Shown one piece after another: positions 51,555 through 61,693 of a stretch of DNA of 64,000 nucleotides. Location of the stretch: contig NZ_JACJRE010000003.1 of the NCBI RefSeq assembly GCF_014697075.1, positions 124,001-188,000 of the forward strand, in the 5' to 3' direction. The position numbers and the translations under genes are program-made. A model generated the notes under the pieces. The model saw only the letters and a list, made by a program, of their open reading frames with translations. It did no database searches and was not told the DNA's origin. Positions within the stretch are counted from its first letter, which is position 1. Each line of letters begins with the position of its first letter. The DNA is from Tolypothrix sp. FACHB-123 (lineage in GTDB: Bacteria > Cyanobacteriota > Cyanobacteriia > Cyanobacteriales > Nostocaceae).

Positions 51555-51914
51555 ATGGCTACTGATACTACTGAAGTCAAAGCGATCGCTCGTTTCATCC
51601 GCATTTCTCCCTTTAAAGTGCGTCGTGTGCTCGATCAAATTCGGGGCAAATCGTACCGAGAAGCGCTGATTATCCTGGAATTTATGCCCTATCGCGCCTG
51701 CGATCCTATTTTAAAGGTTCTCAGAAGTGCTGCCGCTAATGCCGAGCATAATGCTGGTTTAGATCGCGCTCAGCTAATAATCACCCAGGCATACGCCGAC
51801 CAAGGCCCAGTACTCAAACGATTCCAACCCAGAGCGCAGGGTCGAGCTTACCAAATTCGCAAGCCAACGTGTCATATCACTGTAGCTGTAGGCGCTGGCG
51901 CTGCTGCTGATTAA
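51555..51914 (+). CDS. rplV: 50S ribosomal protein L22
   Basis: A 119-residue L22: [70 protein letters not shown]. The beta-hairpin loop reaches into the exit tunnel. AAAGGAAAAAAAT precedes the start. Confidence 0.98.
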   Translation: MATDTTEVKAIARFIRISPFKVRRVLDQIRGKSYREALIILEFMPYRACDPILKVLRSAAANAEHNAGLDRAQLIITQAYADQGPVLKRFQPRAQGRAYQIRKPTCHITVAVGAGAAAD

Positions 51915-51917
51915 GAC

Positions 51918-51944
51918 CCCACCCTTAAGGGCGGGGTCTAATAG
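51918..51944. terminator. hairpin in the rplV-rpsC gap
   Basis: GACCCCACCCTTAAGGGCGGGGTC folds as a strong stem (GACCCC with GGGGTC), without a T run; probably a processing or stabilising hairpin within the operon. Confidence 0.55.
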
Positions 51945-51988
51945 ACACGAAAAATTGCGTAAAGTAAGAAATTTTAGAGGAAGCATTT

Positions 51989-52750
51989 GTGGGACAAAAG
52001 ATTCATCCAGTTGGTTTTCGGCTGGGTATTACACAAGAACACCAATCTCGCTGGTTTGCCGTTCCTGACAAATATCCAGAACTGCTCCAAGAAGACCACA
52101 AACTCCGTCAATATATAGAACAAAAGCTGGGTAGACTGGCGCAAAACAACGCTGGCATCTCAGAAGTCCGGATTGAGCGCAAAGCCGACCAAATCGACTT
52201 AGAAGTCCGCACAGCTAGACCTGGTGTAGTTGTCGGTCGTGGTGGTCAAGGTATCGAATCCTTACGTACCGGACTCCAAGAACTGTTGGGTAGCAATCGC
52301 CAAATTCGCATCAACGTAGTCGAAGTTCAAAGAGTCGATGCTGATGCTTACTTGATTGCCGAATATATCGCTCAACAATTGGAACGCCGCGTATCTTTCC
52401 GTCGCGTAGTCCGCCAAGCTATTCAACGTGCCCAACGTGCTGGCGTGCAAGGTATTAAAGTCCAAGTTAGCGGTCGGCTAAACGGTGCAGAAATTGCCCG
52501 TACAGAATGGACTCGTGAAGGTAGAGTACCCTTACATACCTTAAGGGCTGACATTGATTACTCTTACTGCACAGCCAAAACCGTTTATGGGATTCTGGGC
52601 ATTAAAGTGTGGGTCTTTAAGGGCGAAATCATCCCTGGACAAGAAGAAACACAGCCCACACCCACAACTCGTGAACGTGAACGCGAACCTCGTCGCCGTC
52701 AACAACAACGCCGTCGCCAACAATTTGAAGACCGCTCAAATGAAGGATAG
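51989..52750 (+). CDS. rpsC: 30S ribosomal protein S3
   Basis: A 253-residue S3: [23 protein letters not shown], the KH domain with [21 protein letters not shown] (GxxG loop), and the C-terminal S3 domain. A basic, Gln/Arg-rich tail ([18 protein letters not shown]) extends beyond many homologues. It starts at GTG 51989 with AGAGGA upstream. It is part of the mRNA entry site. Confidence 0.97.
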   Translation: MGQKIHPVGFRLGITQEHQSRWFAVPDKYPELLQEDHKLRQYIEQKLGRLAQNNAGISEVRIERKADQIDLEVRTARPGVVVGRGGQGIESLRTGLQELLGSNRQIRINVVEVQRVDADAYLIAEYIAQQLERRVSFRRVVRQAIQRAQRAGVQGIKVQVSGRLNGAEIARTEWTREGRVPLHTLRADIDYSYCTAKTVYGILGIKVWVFKGEIIPGQEETQPTPTTREREREPRRRQQQRRRQQFEDRSNEG

Positions 52751-52890
52751 TCAATGGTCAGTAGTCAATAGTCAGTAGTGAGAAACAGCTGACACCTGAC
52801 ACTGGCAACTGACAACTGACAACTGACCTTTCAGGTTCGTCAGTTGCTCATGGGGGACACCCCCAAGACCGCACTGACTCACAACTGACA
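52751..52890. repeat. short tandem repeats GTCAGTA/ACAACTG in rpsC-rplP gap
   Basis: About fifteen degenerate heptamers in both orientations flank a GGGG/CCCC hairpin (GGGGGACACCCCC, near 52852-52864). Confidence 0.88.
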
Positions 52891-52901
52891 ACTAACAAAC
52901 C

Positions 52902-53327
52902 ATGTTAAGTCCTAGAAGAACTAAATTCCGCAAACAACAACGCGGACGGATGGAGGGTCTAGCCCACCGTGGTAGTACCCTGAACTTTGGCGATTTTGCA
53001 CTCCAAGCTCAAGAACCAGCTTGGATTACCTCAAGGCAAATCGAGGCTTCCCGTCGAGCCATGACCCGTTACATTCGTCGGGGTGGACAAATTTGGATTC
53101 GGATTTTCCCTGATAAACCTGTAACCATGCGTCCTGCGGAAACCCGGATGGGTTCTGGTAAAGGTAACCCAGAATTTTGGGTAGCTGTAGTTAAGCCAGG
53201 GCGGATTTTGTTTGAAATCGCTGGTGTTTCTGAAGAAATCGCCCGCGAAGCCATGCGCTTGGCTGCATACAAGCTGCCAATTAAAACCAAATTTATTGTC
53301 CGCCCCCAAATAGAGGAGCAGGAGTAG
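52902..53327 (+). CDS. rplP: 50S ribosomal protein L16
   Basis: A 141-residue L16: [72 protein letters not shown]. It lines the A-site tRNA path. Separated from rpsC by a repeat-rich gap of 151 bp. Confidence 0.98.
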   Translation: MLSPRRTKFRKQQRGRMEGLAHRGSTLNFGDFALQAQEPAWITSRQIEASRRAMTRYIRRGGQIWIRIFPDKPVTMRPAETRMGSGKGNPEFWVAVVKPGRILFEIAGVSEEIAREAMRLAAYKLPIKTKFIVRPQIEEQE

Positions 53328-53330
53328 GTT

Positions 53331-53558
53331 ATGCCTCTTCCCAAGATTTCAGAAGCTAGAGAATTAACTGACGAGAAACTGGCTGAGGAAATTGTTGCTG
53401 TTAAAAGACAACTATTTCAATTGCGCTTGCAAAAAGCGACCAGACAATTAGACAAGCCCCATCAGTTTAAACATGCCCGACATCGCCTAGCACAACTGCT
53501 AACGGTTGAAGGAGAACGCAAACGGGCAGCAAGTCAACAGTCTCAAGAACAAAAGTAG
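53331..53558 (+). CDS. rpmC: 50S ribosomal protein L29
   Basis: A 75-residue L29: [54 protein letters not shown]. Two long helices; it neighbours L23 at the tunnel exit. Starts 3 bp after rplP. Confidence 0.96.
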   Translation: MPLPKISEARELTDEKLAEEIVAVKRQLFQLRLQKATRQLDKPHQFKHARHRLAQLLTVEGERKRAASQQSQEQK

Positions 53559-53564
53559 GAGATT

Positions 53565-53816
53565 ATGGCAGTCAAAGAACGAGTTGGCTTGGTAGTGAGC
53601 GATAAAATGCAAAAAACGGTAGTAGTAGCCGTAGAAAACCGCGCTCCTCACCCCAAGTACGGCAAAATTGTAGTTCAAACCCGGCGCTATAAAGCTCATG
53701 ATGAGGACAATCAGTGCAAAGTGGGCGATCGCGTTCGCATTCAGGAAACTAGACCCCTGAGTAAAACCAAGCGCTGGCAAGTCACAGAAATTCTCAACGC
53801 CAAAGCTACAACTTAA
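53565..53816 (+). CDS. rpsQ: 30S ribosomal protein S17
   Basis: An 83-residue S17: [34 protein letters not shown], then TRRYKAHDE and [16 protein letters not shown]. An OB-fold primary binder of 16S rRNA. Starts 6 bp after rpmC with AGGAG upstream. Confidence 0.97.
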   Translation: MAVKERVGLVVSDKMQKTVVVAVENRAPHPKYGKIVVQTRRYKAHDEDNQCKVGDRVRIQETRPLSKTKRWQVTEILNAKATT

Positions 53817-53857
53817 TAGTTGTTATCAAATTAACAACTTAACAAGGGAGACAAATT

Positions 53858-54226
53858 GTGATTCAACCCCAGACTTACCTGAATGTCGCAGATAATAGTG
53901 GTGCCCGGAAGCTAATGTGCATCCGCGTATTAGGCGCTGGCAACCGTCGTTATGGTGGCGTGGGTGATAAAATTATTGCCGTTGTCAAAGATGCTCAACC
54001 CAACATGGCTGTGAAAAAGTCAGATGTGGTCGAGGCAGTAATTGTCCGCACTCGCAAAAGTATAAACAGAGATAGCGGTATGAGCATTCGCTTTGATGAT
54101 AATGCCGCAGTGATCATCAACAAAGATGGTAACCCCAGAGGCACACGGGTATTTGGCCCGGTAGCACGGGAACTGCGCGATAAAAACTTCACCAAAATCG
54201 TTTCATTGGCTCCGGAGGTGCTGTAA
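53858..54226 (+). CDS. rplN: 50S ribosomal protein L14
   Basis: A 122-residue L14: [74 protein letters not shown] start at 53858 with AAGGGAG upstream. It forms bridges B5/B8 with 16S rRNA and is the site of RsfS binding. Its TAA shares its last A with the rplX ATG. Confidence 0.98.
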   Translation: MIQPQTYLNVADNSGARKLMCIRVLGAGNRRYGGVGDKIIAVVKDAQPNMAVKKSDVVEAVIVRTRKSINRDSGMSIRFDDNAAVIINKDGNPRGTRVFGPVARELRDKNFTKIVSLAPEVL

Positions 54227-54576
54227 TGGTAAAACAGCCACAACCCAAGGTGTTTCATAAAATGCACGTCAAAACTGGTGATACTGTACAAGTGATTGCC
54301 GGTAAGGACAAAGGAAAAGTTGGTGAAGTGATCAAAGCACTGCCTCAACTGAGTAAAGTTATTGTCAAAGGCGTCAATATTAAAACTAAGCACGTAAAGC
54401 CTCAGCAAGAGGGCGAATCAGGAAGAATAGTTACCCAAGAATTCCCGATTCACAGCTCCAATGTGATGCTTTACTCGACTAAGCAAAATGTCGCCAGTCG
54501 CGTGTGCTACACCTTCACTGCTGAAGGTAAAAAAGTGCGGAAGCTCAAGAAAACTGGCGAGATTTTAGATAAATAA
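54226..54576 (+). CDS. rplX: 50S ribosomal protein L24
   Basis: A 116-residue L24 with KOW motif: [47 protein letters not shown]. Its start overlaps the rplN stop by one base (TAATG), so translation is coupled. An early assembly initiator protein. Confidence 0.97.
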   Translation: MVKQPQPKVFHKMHVKTGDTVQVIAGKDKGKVGEVIKALPQLSKVIVKGVNIKTKHVKPQQEGESGRIVTQEFPIHSSNVMLYSTKQNVASRVCYTFTAEGKKVRKLKKTGEILDK

Positions 54577-54666
54577 TCATCCGCCAAGGGACGATTTTAG
54601 GGTAAAAACTAAAATCTAAACTTCGAGGTTCCCTGACCAAGCCCAGGGATAAACAGGAAAAAAACT

Positions 54667-55215
54667 ATGGCGACAACAAGACTTAAAACCTTATACCAAG
54701 AGACAATCGTTCCCAAACTGACCAATCAGTTTCAGTATACTAACGTTCATCAAGTACCAAAGTTGGTGAAAGTTACTGTAAACCGAGGTTTAGGGGAAGC
54801 GGCTCAGAATGCAAAAGCATTAGAAGCGTCTCTCAATGAAATTGCAGTGATTACTGGTCAAAAACCAGTAGTAACCAGAGCGAAAAAAGCGATCGCGGGC
54901 TTCAAAATTCGTCAAGGTATGCCTGTTGGTATCATGGTCACCTTGAGAGGCGAGAGAATGTATGCCTTCCTTGACCGACTGATTAGTCTGTCCCTACCTA
55001 GAATTAGAGATTTTCGCGGCGTTAGCCCCAAAAGCTTTGATGGCCGTGGTAACTACACTTTAGGTGTTAGAGAACAGCTAATTTTTCCAGAAGTCGAGTA
55101 CGACAGCATCGATCAAATCCGTGGTCTAGATATTTCCATCATTACCACAGCGAAAAACGACGAAGAAGGTCGCGCCCTACTGAAAGAATTGGGTATGCCT
55201 TTTCGCGATCAATAA
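54667..55215 (+). CDS. rplE: 50S ribosomal protein L5
   Basis: A 182-residue L5: [87 protein letters not shown]. It binds 5S rRNA and the P-site tRNA. The 90-bp gap before it holds a GGGAC...GTTCCC-type imperfect dyad. Confidence 0.98.
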   Translation: MATTRLKTLYQETIVPKLTNQFQYTNVHQVPKLVKVTVNRGLGEAAQNAKALEASLNEIAVITGQKPVVTRAKKAIAGFKIRQGMPVGIMVTLRGERMYAFLDRLISLSLPRIRDFRGVSPKSFDGRGNYTLGVREQLIFPEVEYDSIDQIRGLDISIITTAKNDEEGRALLKELGMPFRDQ

Positions 55216-55235
55216 GTTCATCTAAAGAGGGAACG

Positions 55236-55637
55236 ATGGCGGCTAACGACACAATTGCAGATATGCTGACGCGCATCCGCAATGCCAATTTGGCGAGGCA
55301 TCAAACTACACTAGTGCCTGCGACAAAACTCACCCGTAGTATTGCGAAAGTACTACGAGATGAAGGCTTTATTGCTGAATTTGAAGAATCAGGCGAAGGC
55401 GTAAAACGTAACTTGGTGATTTCCCTGAAATATAAGGGTAAAAATCGTCAACCACTAATTACTGCCCTCAAGCGCGTAAGTAAGCCTGGTTTGCGCGTTT
55501 ACTCTAATCGCAAAGATTTACCCAGAGTACTCGGTGGTATCGGCATTGCCATTATTTCAACATCCAGTGGAATTATGACTGACCGCGAAGCGCGGCGTCA
55601 GAACCTGGGTGGCGAAGTACTGTGCTATGTCTGGTAA
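55236..55637 (+). CDS. rpsH: 30S ribosomal protein S8
   Basis: A 133-residue S8: [30 protein letters not shown] and the C-terminal [27 protein letters not shown] central binder of 16S rRNA helix 21 and, in enterobacteria, a translational repressor of the spc operon. rpsN, which usually lies between L5 and S8, is absent here. Confidence 0.98.
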   Translation: MAANDTIADMLTRIRNANLARHQTTLVPATKLTRSIAKVLRDEGFIAEFEESGEGVKRNLVISLKYKGKNRQPLITALKRVSKPGLRVYSNRKDLPRVLGGIGIAIISTSSGIMTDREARRQNLGGEVLCYVW

Positions 55638-55735
55638 TTAATAGTCAATAGTCAACAGTCAATAGTTAATGGTCAATCTTCATTGACAACTGACAACTGA
55701 CAACTGACAACTGACAACTGACAAAGGACAAATAA
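55638..55735. repeat. short tandem repeats CAACTGA in rpsH-rplF gap
   Basis: TCAATAGTCAACAGTCAATAG, then five exact ACAACTG copies (about 55684-55722). Confidence 0.93.
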
Positions 55736-55739
55736 AGTC

Positions 55740-56288
55740 ATGTCTCGTATTGGTAAACGTCCAATTACTATTCCCGCCAAAGTGCAAGTGGCGATTGATG
55801 GCACAAAAGTTGTCGTCAAAGGGCCCAAAGGAGAACTTTCTCGTGAGTTACCCACTCAAGTGACAGTCTCTCAAGAAGGCGAAACATTACTGGTGAACCG
55901 TCGGGATGATTCTCGTACCGCCAGACAAATGCACGGTTTGAGCCGTACCTTAGTAGCCAACATGGTTGAGGGCGTGTCTGTTGGTTTTCAGCGCCGTTTA
56001 GAAATCCAAGGTGTGGGTTACCGGGCCCAAGTCCAAGGTCGTAACCTAGTTTTAAACATGGGTTACAGCCATCAGGTACAAATTGAACCACCCGATGGTA
56101 TTCAATTTGCTGTGGAAGGTACAACTAACGTCATAGTCAGTGGCTATGACAAAGAAATCGTAGGCAACACAGCAGCGAAAATTCGTGCCGTTCGTAAACC
56201 AGAACCTTATAAAGGTAAGGGTATTCGCTACGCCGGTGAAGTGGTCAGACGTAAAGCTGGTAAGACTGGTAAGAGTGGTAAGAAGTAA
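55740..56288 (+). CDS. rplF: 50S ribosomal protein L6
   Basis: A 182-residue L6: [57 protein letters not shown] and the C-terminal [23 protein letters not shown]. It supports the GTPase centre. Followed after 2 bp by rplR. Confidence 0.98.
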   Translation: MSRIGKRPITIPAKVQVAIDGTKVVVKGPKGELSRELPTQVTVSQEGETLLVNRRDDSRTARQMHGLSRTLVANMVEGVSVGFQRRLEIQGVGYRAQVQGRNLVLNMGYSHQVQIEPPDGIQFAVEGTTNVIVSGYDKEIVGNTAAKIRAVRKPEPYKGKGIRYAGEVVRRKAGKTGKSGKK

Positions 56289-56290
56289 AC

Positions 56291-56653
56291 ATGAAACTTA
56301 CTCGTAGAGAATCAAAAACACGTCGCCATAGACGTATTCGTGGTAAAGTTCAAGGCTCTCCAGAACGTCCACGCCTAGCTGTGTTTCGCTCCAACGAGCA
56401 CATTTACGCTCAAGTAATTGATGATACTCAGCATCATACTTTGGTTTCAGCTTCAACTGTAGAACCAGGCTTGAAATCGAGTTTAGCCTCAGGTGCTAAC
56501 CGCGATGCATCAGTCCAAGTTGGCAAACTTATAGCAGCGCGATCGCTAGAAAAAGGCATCACCAAAGTCGTCTTCGATCGCGGTGGTAACCTCTACCACG
56601 GTCGCATCCAAGCCCTGGCTGATGCAGCTCGTGAAGCTGGTTTAGATTTCTAA
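56291..56653 (+). CDS. rplR: 50S ribosomal protein L18
   Basis: A 120-residue L18: [43 protein letters not shown] and the C-terminal [26 protein letters not shown]. It carries 5S rRNA into the 50S subunit. Starts 2 bp after rplF. Confidence 0.98.
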   Translation: MKLTRRESKTRRHRRIRGKVQGSPERPRLAVFRSNEHIYAQVIDDTQHHTLVSASTVEPGLKSSLASGANRDASVQVGKLIAARSLEKGITKVVFDRGGNLYHGRIQALADAAREAGLDF

Positions 56654-56654
56654 A

Positions 56655-56735
56655 GTCATTTGTCGCAGTCATTAGTCATTTGTTCAACAACAACTGACAA
56701 CTGACAACTGACAACTGACAACTGACAATTGACTA
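56655..56735. repeat. short tandem repeats CAACTGA in rplR-rpsE gap
   Basis: GTCATTTGTCGCAGTCATTAG then about five ACAACTG copies (56688-56730). Confidence 0.92.
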
Positions 56736-56752
56736 ACAGAGAGCATTTAATT

Positions 56753-57280
56753 ATGGCAACTGGTCGTCGTAAAGCAAACCGCGCAAAAAAAGAAGAAACC
56801 AACTGGCAAGAGCGAGTCATTCAAATCCGCCGGGTGAGTAAAGTCGTCAAAGGTGGTAAAAAACTCAGCTTCCGCGCGATCGTCGTCGTCGGTAACGAAC
56901 GCGGTCAAGTTGGTGTTGGTGTAGGCAAAGCCTCAGATGTAATTGGCGCGGTGAAAAAAGGCGTAGCCGACGGTAAAAAGCATCTCATTGACATCCCCAT
57001 TACCAAATCTAATTCTATTCCCCATCCCATTGATGGTGTGGGTGGTGGAGCTAAGGTAATTATGCGCCCAGCCGCACCCGGTACTGGGGTAATTGCTGGT
57101 GGTGCTGTGCGGACTGTATTGGAATTAGCCGGAGTGCGTAACGTCTTAGCTAAGCAACTCGGCTCTAACAATCCACTCAACAATGCCAGAGCCGCAGTCA
57201 ACGCCTTATCTACACTGCGTACCTTAAATGAAGTCGCTGAAGACCGGGGTGTTCCTATTGAAAATCTCTACATTGTTTAG
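56753..57280 (+). CDS. rpsE: 30S ribosomal protein S5
   Basis: A 175-residue S5: [44 protein letters not shown] (double-stranded RNA-binding part), then [32 protein letters not shown]. The frame extends to TTG 56729 inside a repeat, but ATG 56753 is the family start. It contributes to decoding accuracy. rpmD, which follows S5 in many bacteria, is absent, as in other cyanobacteria. Confidence 0.97.
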   Translation: MATGRRKANRAKKEETNWQERVIQIRRVSKVVKGGKKLSFRAIVVVGNERGQVGVGVGKASDVIGAVKKGVADGKKHLIDIPITKSNSIPHPIDGVGGGAKVIMRPAAPGTGVIAGGAVRTVLELAGVRNVLAKQLGSNNPLNNARAAVNALSTLRTLNEVAEDRGVPIENLYIV

Positions 57281-57328
57281 TAGAGCGAATTTTTCAGAGT
57301 ATTTGTGTAAAAAATTACTATTTACATC

Positions 57329-57775
57329 ATGAGACTCAACGATGTTAAGCCTCAAAAAGGCTCAAAAAAACGCCGTAAGCGTGTAGGTAGAGGTATTTCT
57401 GCCGGACAAGGTGCCAGTGCTGGTTTAGGGATGCGGGGTCAAAAATCCCGTTCTGGTAGCGGTACTCGCCCAGGTTTTGAAGGTGGTCAGCAGCCATTGT
57501 ACCGCCGCTTACCCAAGTTGAAAGGTTTTCCCCAAGTTAATCGGAAAATTTACACTACGATTAATGTAGATAAGCTAGCTTCTCTGCCTGCCAATACAGA
57601 AGTAACTTTGGAATCCTTAAAAGCAGCAGGTATCCTGACTGCTGTCAAAGGCCCATTGAAAATTTTGGGTAATGGCGAACTGAGCGTTCCGCTCACAGTC
57701 AAAGCAGCGGCTTTCACGGGCCAAGCTCGTAGCAAAATTGAGGCAGCTGGAGGAAGTTGCGAAGTTACAGAGTGA
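57329..57775 (+). CDS. rplO: 50S ribosomal protein L15
   Basis: A 148-residue L15: [61 protein letters not shown]. It follows rpsE directly without rpmD. A late assembly protein. Confidence 0.98.
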   Translation: MRLNDVKPQKGSKKRRKRVGRGISAGQGASAGLGMRGQKSRSGSGTRPGFEGGQQPLYRRLPKLKGFPQVNRKIYTTINVDKLASLPANTEVTLESLKAAGILTAVKGPLKILGNGELSVPLTVKAAAFTGQARSKIEAAGGSCEVTE

Positions 57776-57846
57776 AGCCCAATAGCGCACTTAAAATGCT
57801 AGCCAACTCGCTTCCAGCGCCTGGTTCACGATAAAGGTAGCACTCT

Positions 57847-59160
57847 ATGATCAGTCGAGACAAAGCCCCAACGGCTCAAGAAACTTTTATGCAGATGGCT
57901 CAAGCAGCTGGACTGAGAGGTAGGCTGCTTGTAACTGTCGGTATTTTAATTTTGGTTCGCCTGGGCATCTTTCTGCCTGTACCAGGTATTAATAGAGTTG
58001 AGTTTGCCAGACAACTCCAGAACAATAATGCCATATTCGGTTTATTGGATATATTTTCTGGGCGAGGATTTTCGACATTGGGCGTTTTTGCTTTAGGGAT
58101 TTTACCCTTCATTAATGCGTCCATTATTATCCAATTACTCACGGCTGCTATCCCATCTTTAGAAAAGTTACAGAAAGATGAAGGTGAAGCTGGGCGACGG
58201 AAGATTTCGCAAATTACACGCTATGTGTCTTTAGGTTGGGCGATTATTCAAAGTACGGCTTTTTCAGCTTTTTTCCTGCAACAGTTTGCCTTACAGCCAG
58301 GCCCCTTATTTGTAGCAGAAACTGCGATCGCTCTGACTGCTGGTTCAATGTTCGTAATGTGGGCATCGGAACTGATTACTGAAAGAGGTATTGGTAATGG
58401 AGCATCATTGTTGATTTTTGTCAATATTGTGGCGTCCCTACCAAAATCTTTGGGTGATACCATCGACTTGGTACAAGTTGGCGGTCGGGAAATTGTCGGT
58501 CGGGTAATTGTGTTGGTGTTGGTCTTCCTAGCGACAATTGTTGGTATTGTATTTGTGCAGGAAGGCATTCGGCGCATCCCGATTATTTCCGCACGGCGTC
58601 AAGTGGGGCGGCGAGTTTTGGCTGAACAACGGAGCTACCTACCTCTGCGACTCAACTCTGGTGGCGTGATGCCAATTATTTTTGCCGCAGCTATCCTGAG
58701 TTTGCCACTGCTAATCGCGAATTTTACTAAAAATCCAGATTTAGCGAGGATTGTTAACACTTACCTCAGTCCCGGTGGATCTCAGGCTTGGGCTTATGCT
58801 TTGGTTTACTTAATTTCTATTGTGTTCTTCAGCTATTTCTATTCTTCGTTGATTGTCAATCCGGTAGATGTAGCCCAGAACTTGAAGAAAATGGGTTCAA
58901 GTATTCCCGGAATTCGCCCTGGTAAAGCAACTAGTGAGTACATCGAGCGGGTAATTAATCGACTGACTTTTTTAGGTGCAATCTTTTTGGGCTTTGTAGC
59001 GATTATCCCTACAGCAGTGGAAAGTGCTTTAGGAGTACCAACCTTTAAGGGATTAGGAGCTACATCTTTATTAATCCTGGTTGGTGTGGCAATTGACACA
59101 GCAAAGCAAGTCCAAACTTACGTAATATCTCAGCGCTATGAAGGAATGGTGAAACAATAG
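57847..59160 (+). CDS. secY: protein translocase subunit SecY
   Basis: A 437-residue SecY with ten membrane helices. [26 protein letters not shown] (TM1), the plug region [43 protein letters not shown] (cytoplasmic loop) and [16 protein letters not shown] are conserved. It forms the Sec channel in both plasma and thylakoid membranes. It lies 71 bp after rplO and overlaps the adk start by one base. Confidence 0.98.
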   Translation: MISRDKAPTAQETFMQMAQAAGLRGRLLVTVGILILVRLGIFLPVPGINRVEFARQLQNNNAIFGLLDIFSGRGFSTLGVFALGILPFINASIIIQLLTAAIPSLEKLQKDEGEAGRRKISQITRYVSLGWAIIQSTAFSAFFLQQFALQPGPLFVAETAIALTAGSMFVMWASELITERGIGNGASLLIFVNIVASLPKSLGDTIDLVQVGGREIVGRVIVLVLVFLATIVGIVFVQEGIRRIPIISARRQVGRRVLAEQRSYLPLRLNSGGVMPIIFAAAILSLPLLIANFTKNPDLARIVNTYLSPGGSQAWAYALVYLISIVFFSYFYSSLIVNPVDVAQNLKKMGSSIPGIRPGKATSEYIERVINRLTFLGAIFLGFVAIIPTAVESALGVPTFKGLGATSLLILVGVAIDTAKQVQTYVISQRYEGMVKQ

Positions 59161-59714
59161 TGACGCGATTAATCTTCTTGGGGCCACCTGGAGCTGGTAA
59201 AGGAACACAATCTCAAAAATTGGCTGAACACTTGCAGATTCCCCATATTTCTACGGGTGATATCTTAAGACAAGCGATGAAAGACCAAACCCCATTGGGA
59301 GTTAAAGCTCAAAGTTATGTTGATAGCGGCGAGTTAGTTCCCGATCAGCTAGTACAGGAATTGGTACAGGAGCGCCTAGAGCAATCTGATGCTGAATCTG
59401 GTTGGATTCTCGATGGCTTTCCCCGTAAAGTAACACAAGCAGCTTTTTTAGCAGAACTGCTGGAAACAACCAATCAGGGTGGTGAAAAGGTTGTTAACCT
59501 TGATGTCCCCGATGATGTAGTGGTTGCTAGGTTACTCGCCAGGGGAAGAAAGGATGACAGCGAAGAAGTTATTCGGCGTCGTCTAGAAGTATATCGCTCA
59601 GAAACTGCACCTTTGATTGATTATTACGGCGATCGCCAAAAGCTACTCACCGTCAATGGTAATCAGTCCCCAGAAGAAGTCACCACCGCTCTGCAAAAGG
59701 TAATAGCGTCTTAA
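59160..59714 (+). CDS. adk: adenylate kinase
   Basis: A 184-residue short-form adenylate kinase: P-loop GPPGAGKGT (8-16), [16 protein letters not shown] and [16 protein letters not shown]. It lacks the zinc-binding LID of the long form. The start is GTG 59160, which shares its first base with the secY stop. It converts AMP plus ATP to two ADP. Confidence 0.97.
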   Translation: MTRLIFLGPPGAGKGTQSQKLAEHLQIPHISTGDILRQAMKDQTPLGVKAQSYVDSGELVPDQLVQELVQERLEQSDAESGWILDGFPRKVTQAAFLAELLETTNQGGEKVVNLDVPDDVVVARLLARGRKDDSEEVIRRRLEVYRSETAPLIDYYGDRQKLLTVNGNQSPEEVTTALQKVIAS

Positions 59715-59740
59715 GCAAGCAAAATATATAAGGGGTAGCA

Positions 59741-59769
59741 GGGAGAAATCCCAATGTGAAATTTCTCCC
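59741..59769 (+). terminator. hairpin between adk and infA
   Basis: GGGAGAAAT (59741-59749) and ATTTCTCCC (59761-59769) form a perfect 9-bp stem with an 11-nt loop. No T run follows, so it is a weak terminator or processing hairpin; the 229-bp gap suggests that infA has its own promoter. Confidence 0.6.
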
Positions 59770-59943
59770 ATATCCCCAATTAAGCGCCCACATAAAATTC
59801 TTTGCTGTCTAGCTGTGCAAGGCAGATAGCAACTTTAGATAAGATATATTAAGAAACTGTTGATATATTTCGTAAAGTATGTTCTCTTGCAAATGAAGCT
59901 CAAGCAATAGAACAGGAGAATGTTGAGTTGAGGAAAAAACAAG

Positions 59944-60168
59944 TTGTCTAAACAAGATTTGATTGAAATGGAAGGGACGGTTACCGAGTCATTACCCAAT
60001 GCGATGTTTCGCGTTGACTTGGATAATGGTTTTAATGTCCTGGCACATATTTCCGGCAAAATCCGCCGGAATTATATCAAGATTTTACCTGGCGATCGCG
60101 TCAAAGTGGAGTTAACTCCCTACGACTTGACAAAGGGTAGAATTACCTATCGACTGCGCAAGAAGTAA
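59944..60168 (+). CDS. infA: translation initiation factor IF-1 (TTG start)
   Basis: A 74-residue IF-1: [69 protein letters not shown], an OB fold. The only start that keeps the [10 protein letters not shown] opening is TTG 59944, with GAGG about 8 nt upstream. An ATG (Met9) lies inside the first strand and would cut it. IF-1 occupies the A site during initiation. Confidence 0.96.
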
Positions 60169-60226
60169 GGTTATGTAGAGAATATTACCATATAATCCCT
60201 TTTTTGGGTGTTCCCTAGTCATTTAA

Positions 60227-60255
60227 CTGACTAATTTCTGTAAAAATGCTATAAT
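60227..60255 (+). promoter_or_regulatory. candidate internal promoter for rpmJ and downstream genes
   Basis: Extended -10 TGC-TATAAT (TATAAT 60250-60255) with a -35-like CTGACT at 60227-60232, 17-bp spacer. It lies 29 bp before rpmJ. The TGCTATAAT core is the same as in the small-RNA array. Confidence 0.55.
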
Positions 60256-60283
60256 TCACTATTTGGAGTTAATTACAAAAGGC

Positions 60284-60397
60284 ATGAAAGTCCGAGCCTC
60301 AGTCAAGAAGATTTGCGAAAAGTGTAACGTGATCAAACGCCGTGGTCGCGTTATGGTGATTTGTGTTAACCCCAAGCATAAGCAACGTCAAGGCTAG
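60284..60397 (+). CDS. rpmJ: 50S ribosomal protein L36
   Basis: A 37-residue L36 read directly from the DNA: ATG 60284 to TAG 60395-60397, starting [20 protein letters not shown] and ending NPKHKQRQG. Cys11, Cys14, Cys27 and His32 form the C-x2-C...C...H zinc site, so this is the zinc-binding (C+) form. It lies between infA and rpsM, as expected in cyanobacteria. Confidence 0.97.
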   Translation: MKVRASVKKICEKCNVIKRRGRVMVICVNPKHKQRQG

Positions 60398-60512
60398 TGT
60401 TCTGATTCTGAATCAGAACTAAATGCGACACAAAAACGCCAGACAAAGCCCAAAATGCGCTTAATCGCATTTTTATTACAGCAATTGCCTGAACAAGAGG
60501 GAGAAATTCATT

Positions 60513-60893
60513 GTGGCACGTATTGCCGGAGTAGACCTTCCACGCGACAAGCGTGTCGAAATTGGTCTCACCTATATTTACGGAATTGGTTTATCTCGGT
60601 CGCAAGAAATTTTAGCGACTACAGGTGTTAACCCAGACACCCGCGTCAAAGAACTCAGTGATGCTGATATTGCTGCCCTACGAGGCGAAATTGAAAGCAA
60701 TTACCAAGTCGAAGGTGACTTGCGCCGCTGGGAAGCGATGAACATTAAGCGCCTAATTGACATTGGTGCTTACAGAGGCCGTCGTCATCGCATGGGCTTA
60801 CCAGTTAGAGGACAAAGAACTCGCACCAATGCTAGAACCCGTCGCGGTAGAAGGCAGACAGTGGCTGGGAAGAAGAAAGCACCAGGCAAATAA
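60513..60893 (+). CDS. rpsM: 30S ribosomal protein S13
   Basis: A 126-residue S13: [25 protein letters not shown] and the basic tail [35 protein letters not shown] start at 60513 with GAGGGAG upstream. It contacts the P-site tRNA and bridges to 50S. Confidence 0.97.
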   Translation: MARIAGVDLPRDKRVEIGLTYIYGIGLSRSQEILATTGVNPDTRVKELSDADIAALRGEIESNYQVEGDLRRWEAMNIKRLIDIGAYRGRRHRMGLPVRGQRTRTNARTRRGRRQTVAGKKKAPGK

Positions 60894-60951
60894 ATAATAT
60901 GTTCATGCTTGCTCATCCGAGCAAGGTTTACCTTACATCCACTACACAACT

Positions 60952-61347
60952 ATGGCGCGACAACCAACAAAAAAATCTGGGAGCAAGAAGCAGAAACGCA
61001 ACGTACCCAATGGTATGGCTTACATCCAGTCTACTTTCAACAATAGCATTGTCACCATTACCGATCAAAACGGCGATGTAATTTCTTGGGCAAGTGCTGG
61101 TTCTAGCGGTTTTAAAGGTGCAAAAAAAGGAACTCCCTTTGCTGCACAAACCGCTGCTGAAAGTGCTGCACGTCGAGCCATTGATCAAGGAATGCGTCAA
61201 ATTGAGGTCATGGTAAGTGGCCCTGGCGCAGGTAGAGAAACTGCTATTCGCGCACTCCAAGGTGCAGGACTGGAAATTACATTGATTCGGGATATCACTC
61301 CGATTCCTCATAACGGTTGCCGTCCACCCAAGCGCCGCCGAGTTTAA
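60952..61347 (+). CDS. rpsK: 30S ribosomal protein S11
   Basis: A 131-residue S11: [47 protein letters not shown] and the C-terminal [18 protein letters not shown]. It lies in the platform near the E-site mRNA. 58 bp after rpsM. Confidence 0.98.
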   Translation: MARQPTKKSGSKKQKRNVPNGMAYIQSTFNNSIVTITDQNGDVISWASAGSSGFKGAKKGTPFAAQTAAESAARRAIDQGMRQIEVMVSGPGAGRETAIRALQGAGLEITLIRDITPIPHNGCRPPKRRRV

Positions 61348-61693
61348 AACCAACCTGTAGGGCGGTGAAAGCAAGAAGTTCGAGCACGGAAAAGTCACCT
61401 GTAATGCCTGCTTGAACCAAACAAAAGCAAACTGCTGTGGCAAGATTGTGGCTTTGGACTTCAGACGGCTTGGGTAACCAAAAAACAAGCGAATCCTAGA
61501 AAAAGGCAGCTTGATAAATTTCGGAACACCCAAAAACTAAATATTATCGCCCAAAAGCTGAATTAGGAGTGCAATTAGCGACATTTGCAGTTGGCAGATT
61601 GGCATACCTAGAGTAAGCTTCAGGGCAAGAACTAAATTCGGGAGGCAAGCGATTTGCCTACTAGCAGCACCTTAAACAGAGGGAGGCAACTCC
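61348..61693 (+). other. 346-bp rpsK-rpoA intergenic leader
   Basis: No gene supported. It holds a short dyad GGCAA/TTGCC (61642-61656) and a strong ribosome site GAGGGAGG just before rpoA. Such a long gap within the cluster suggests an extra promoter or leader control for rpoA, but no -35/-10 pair is convincing to me. Confidence 0.45.
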
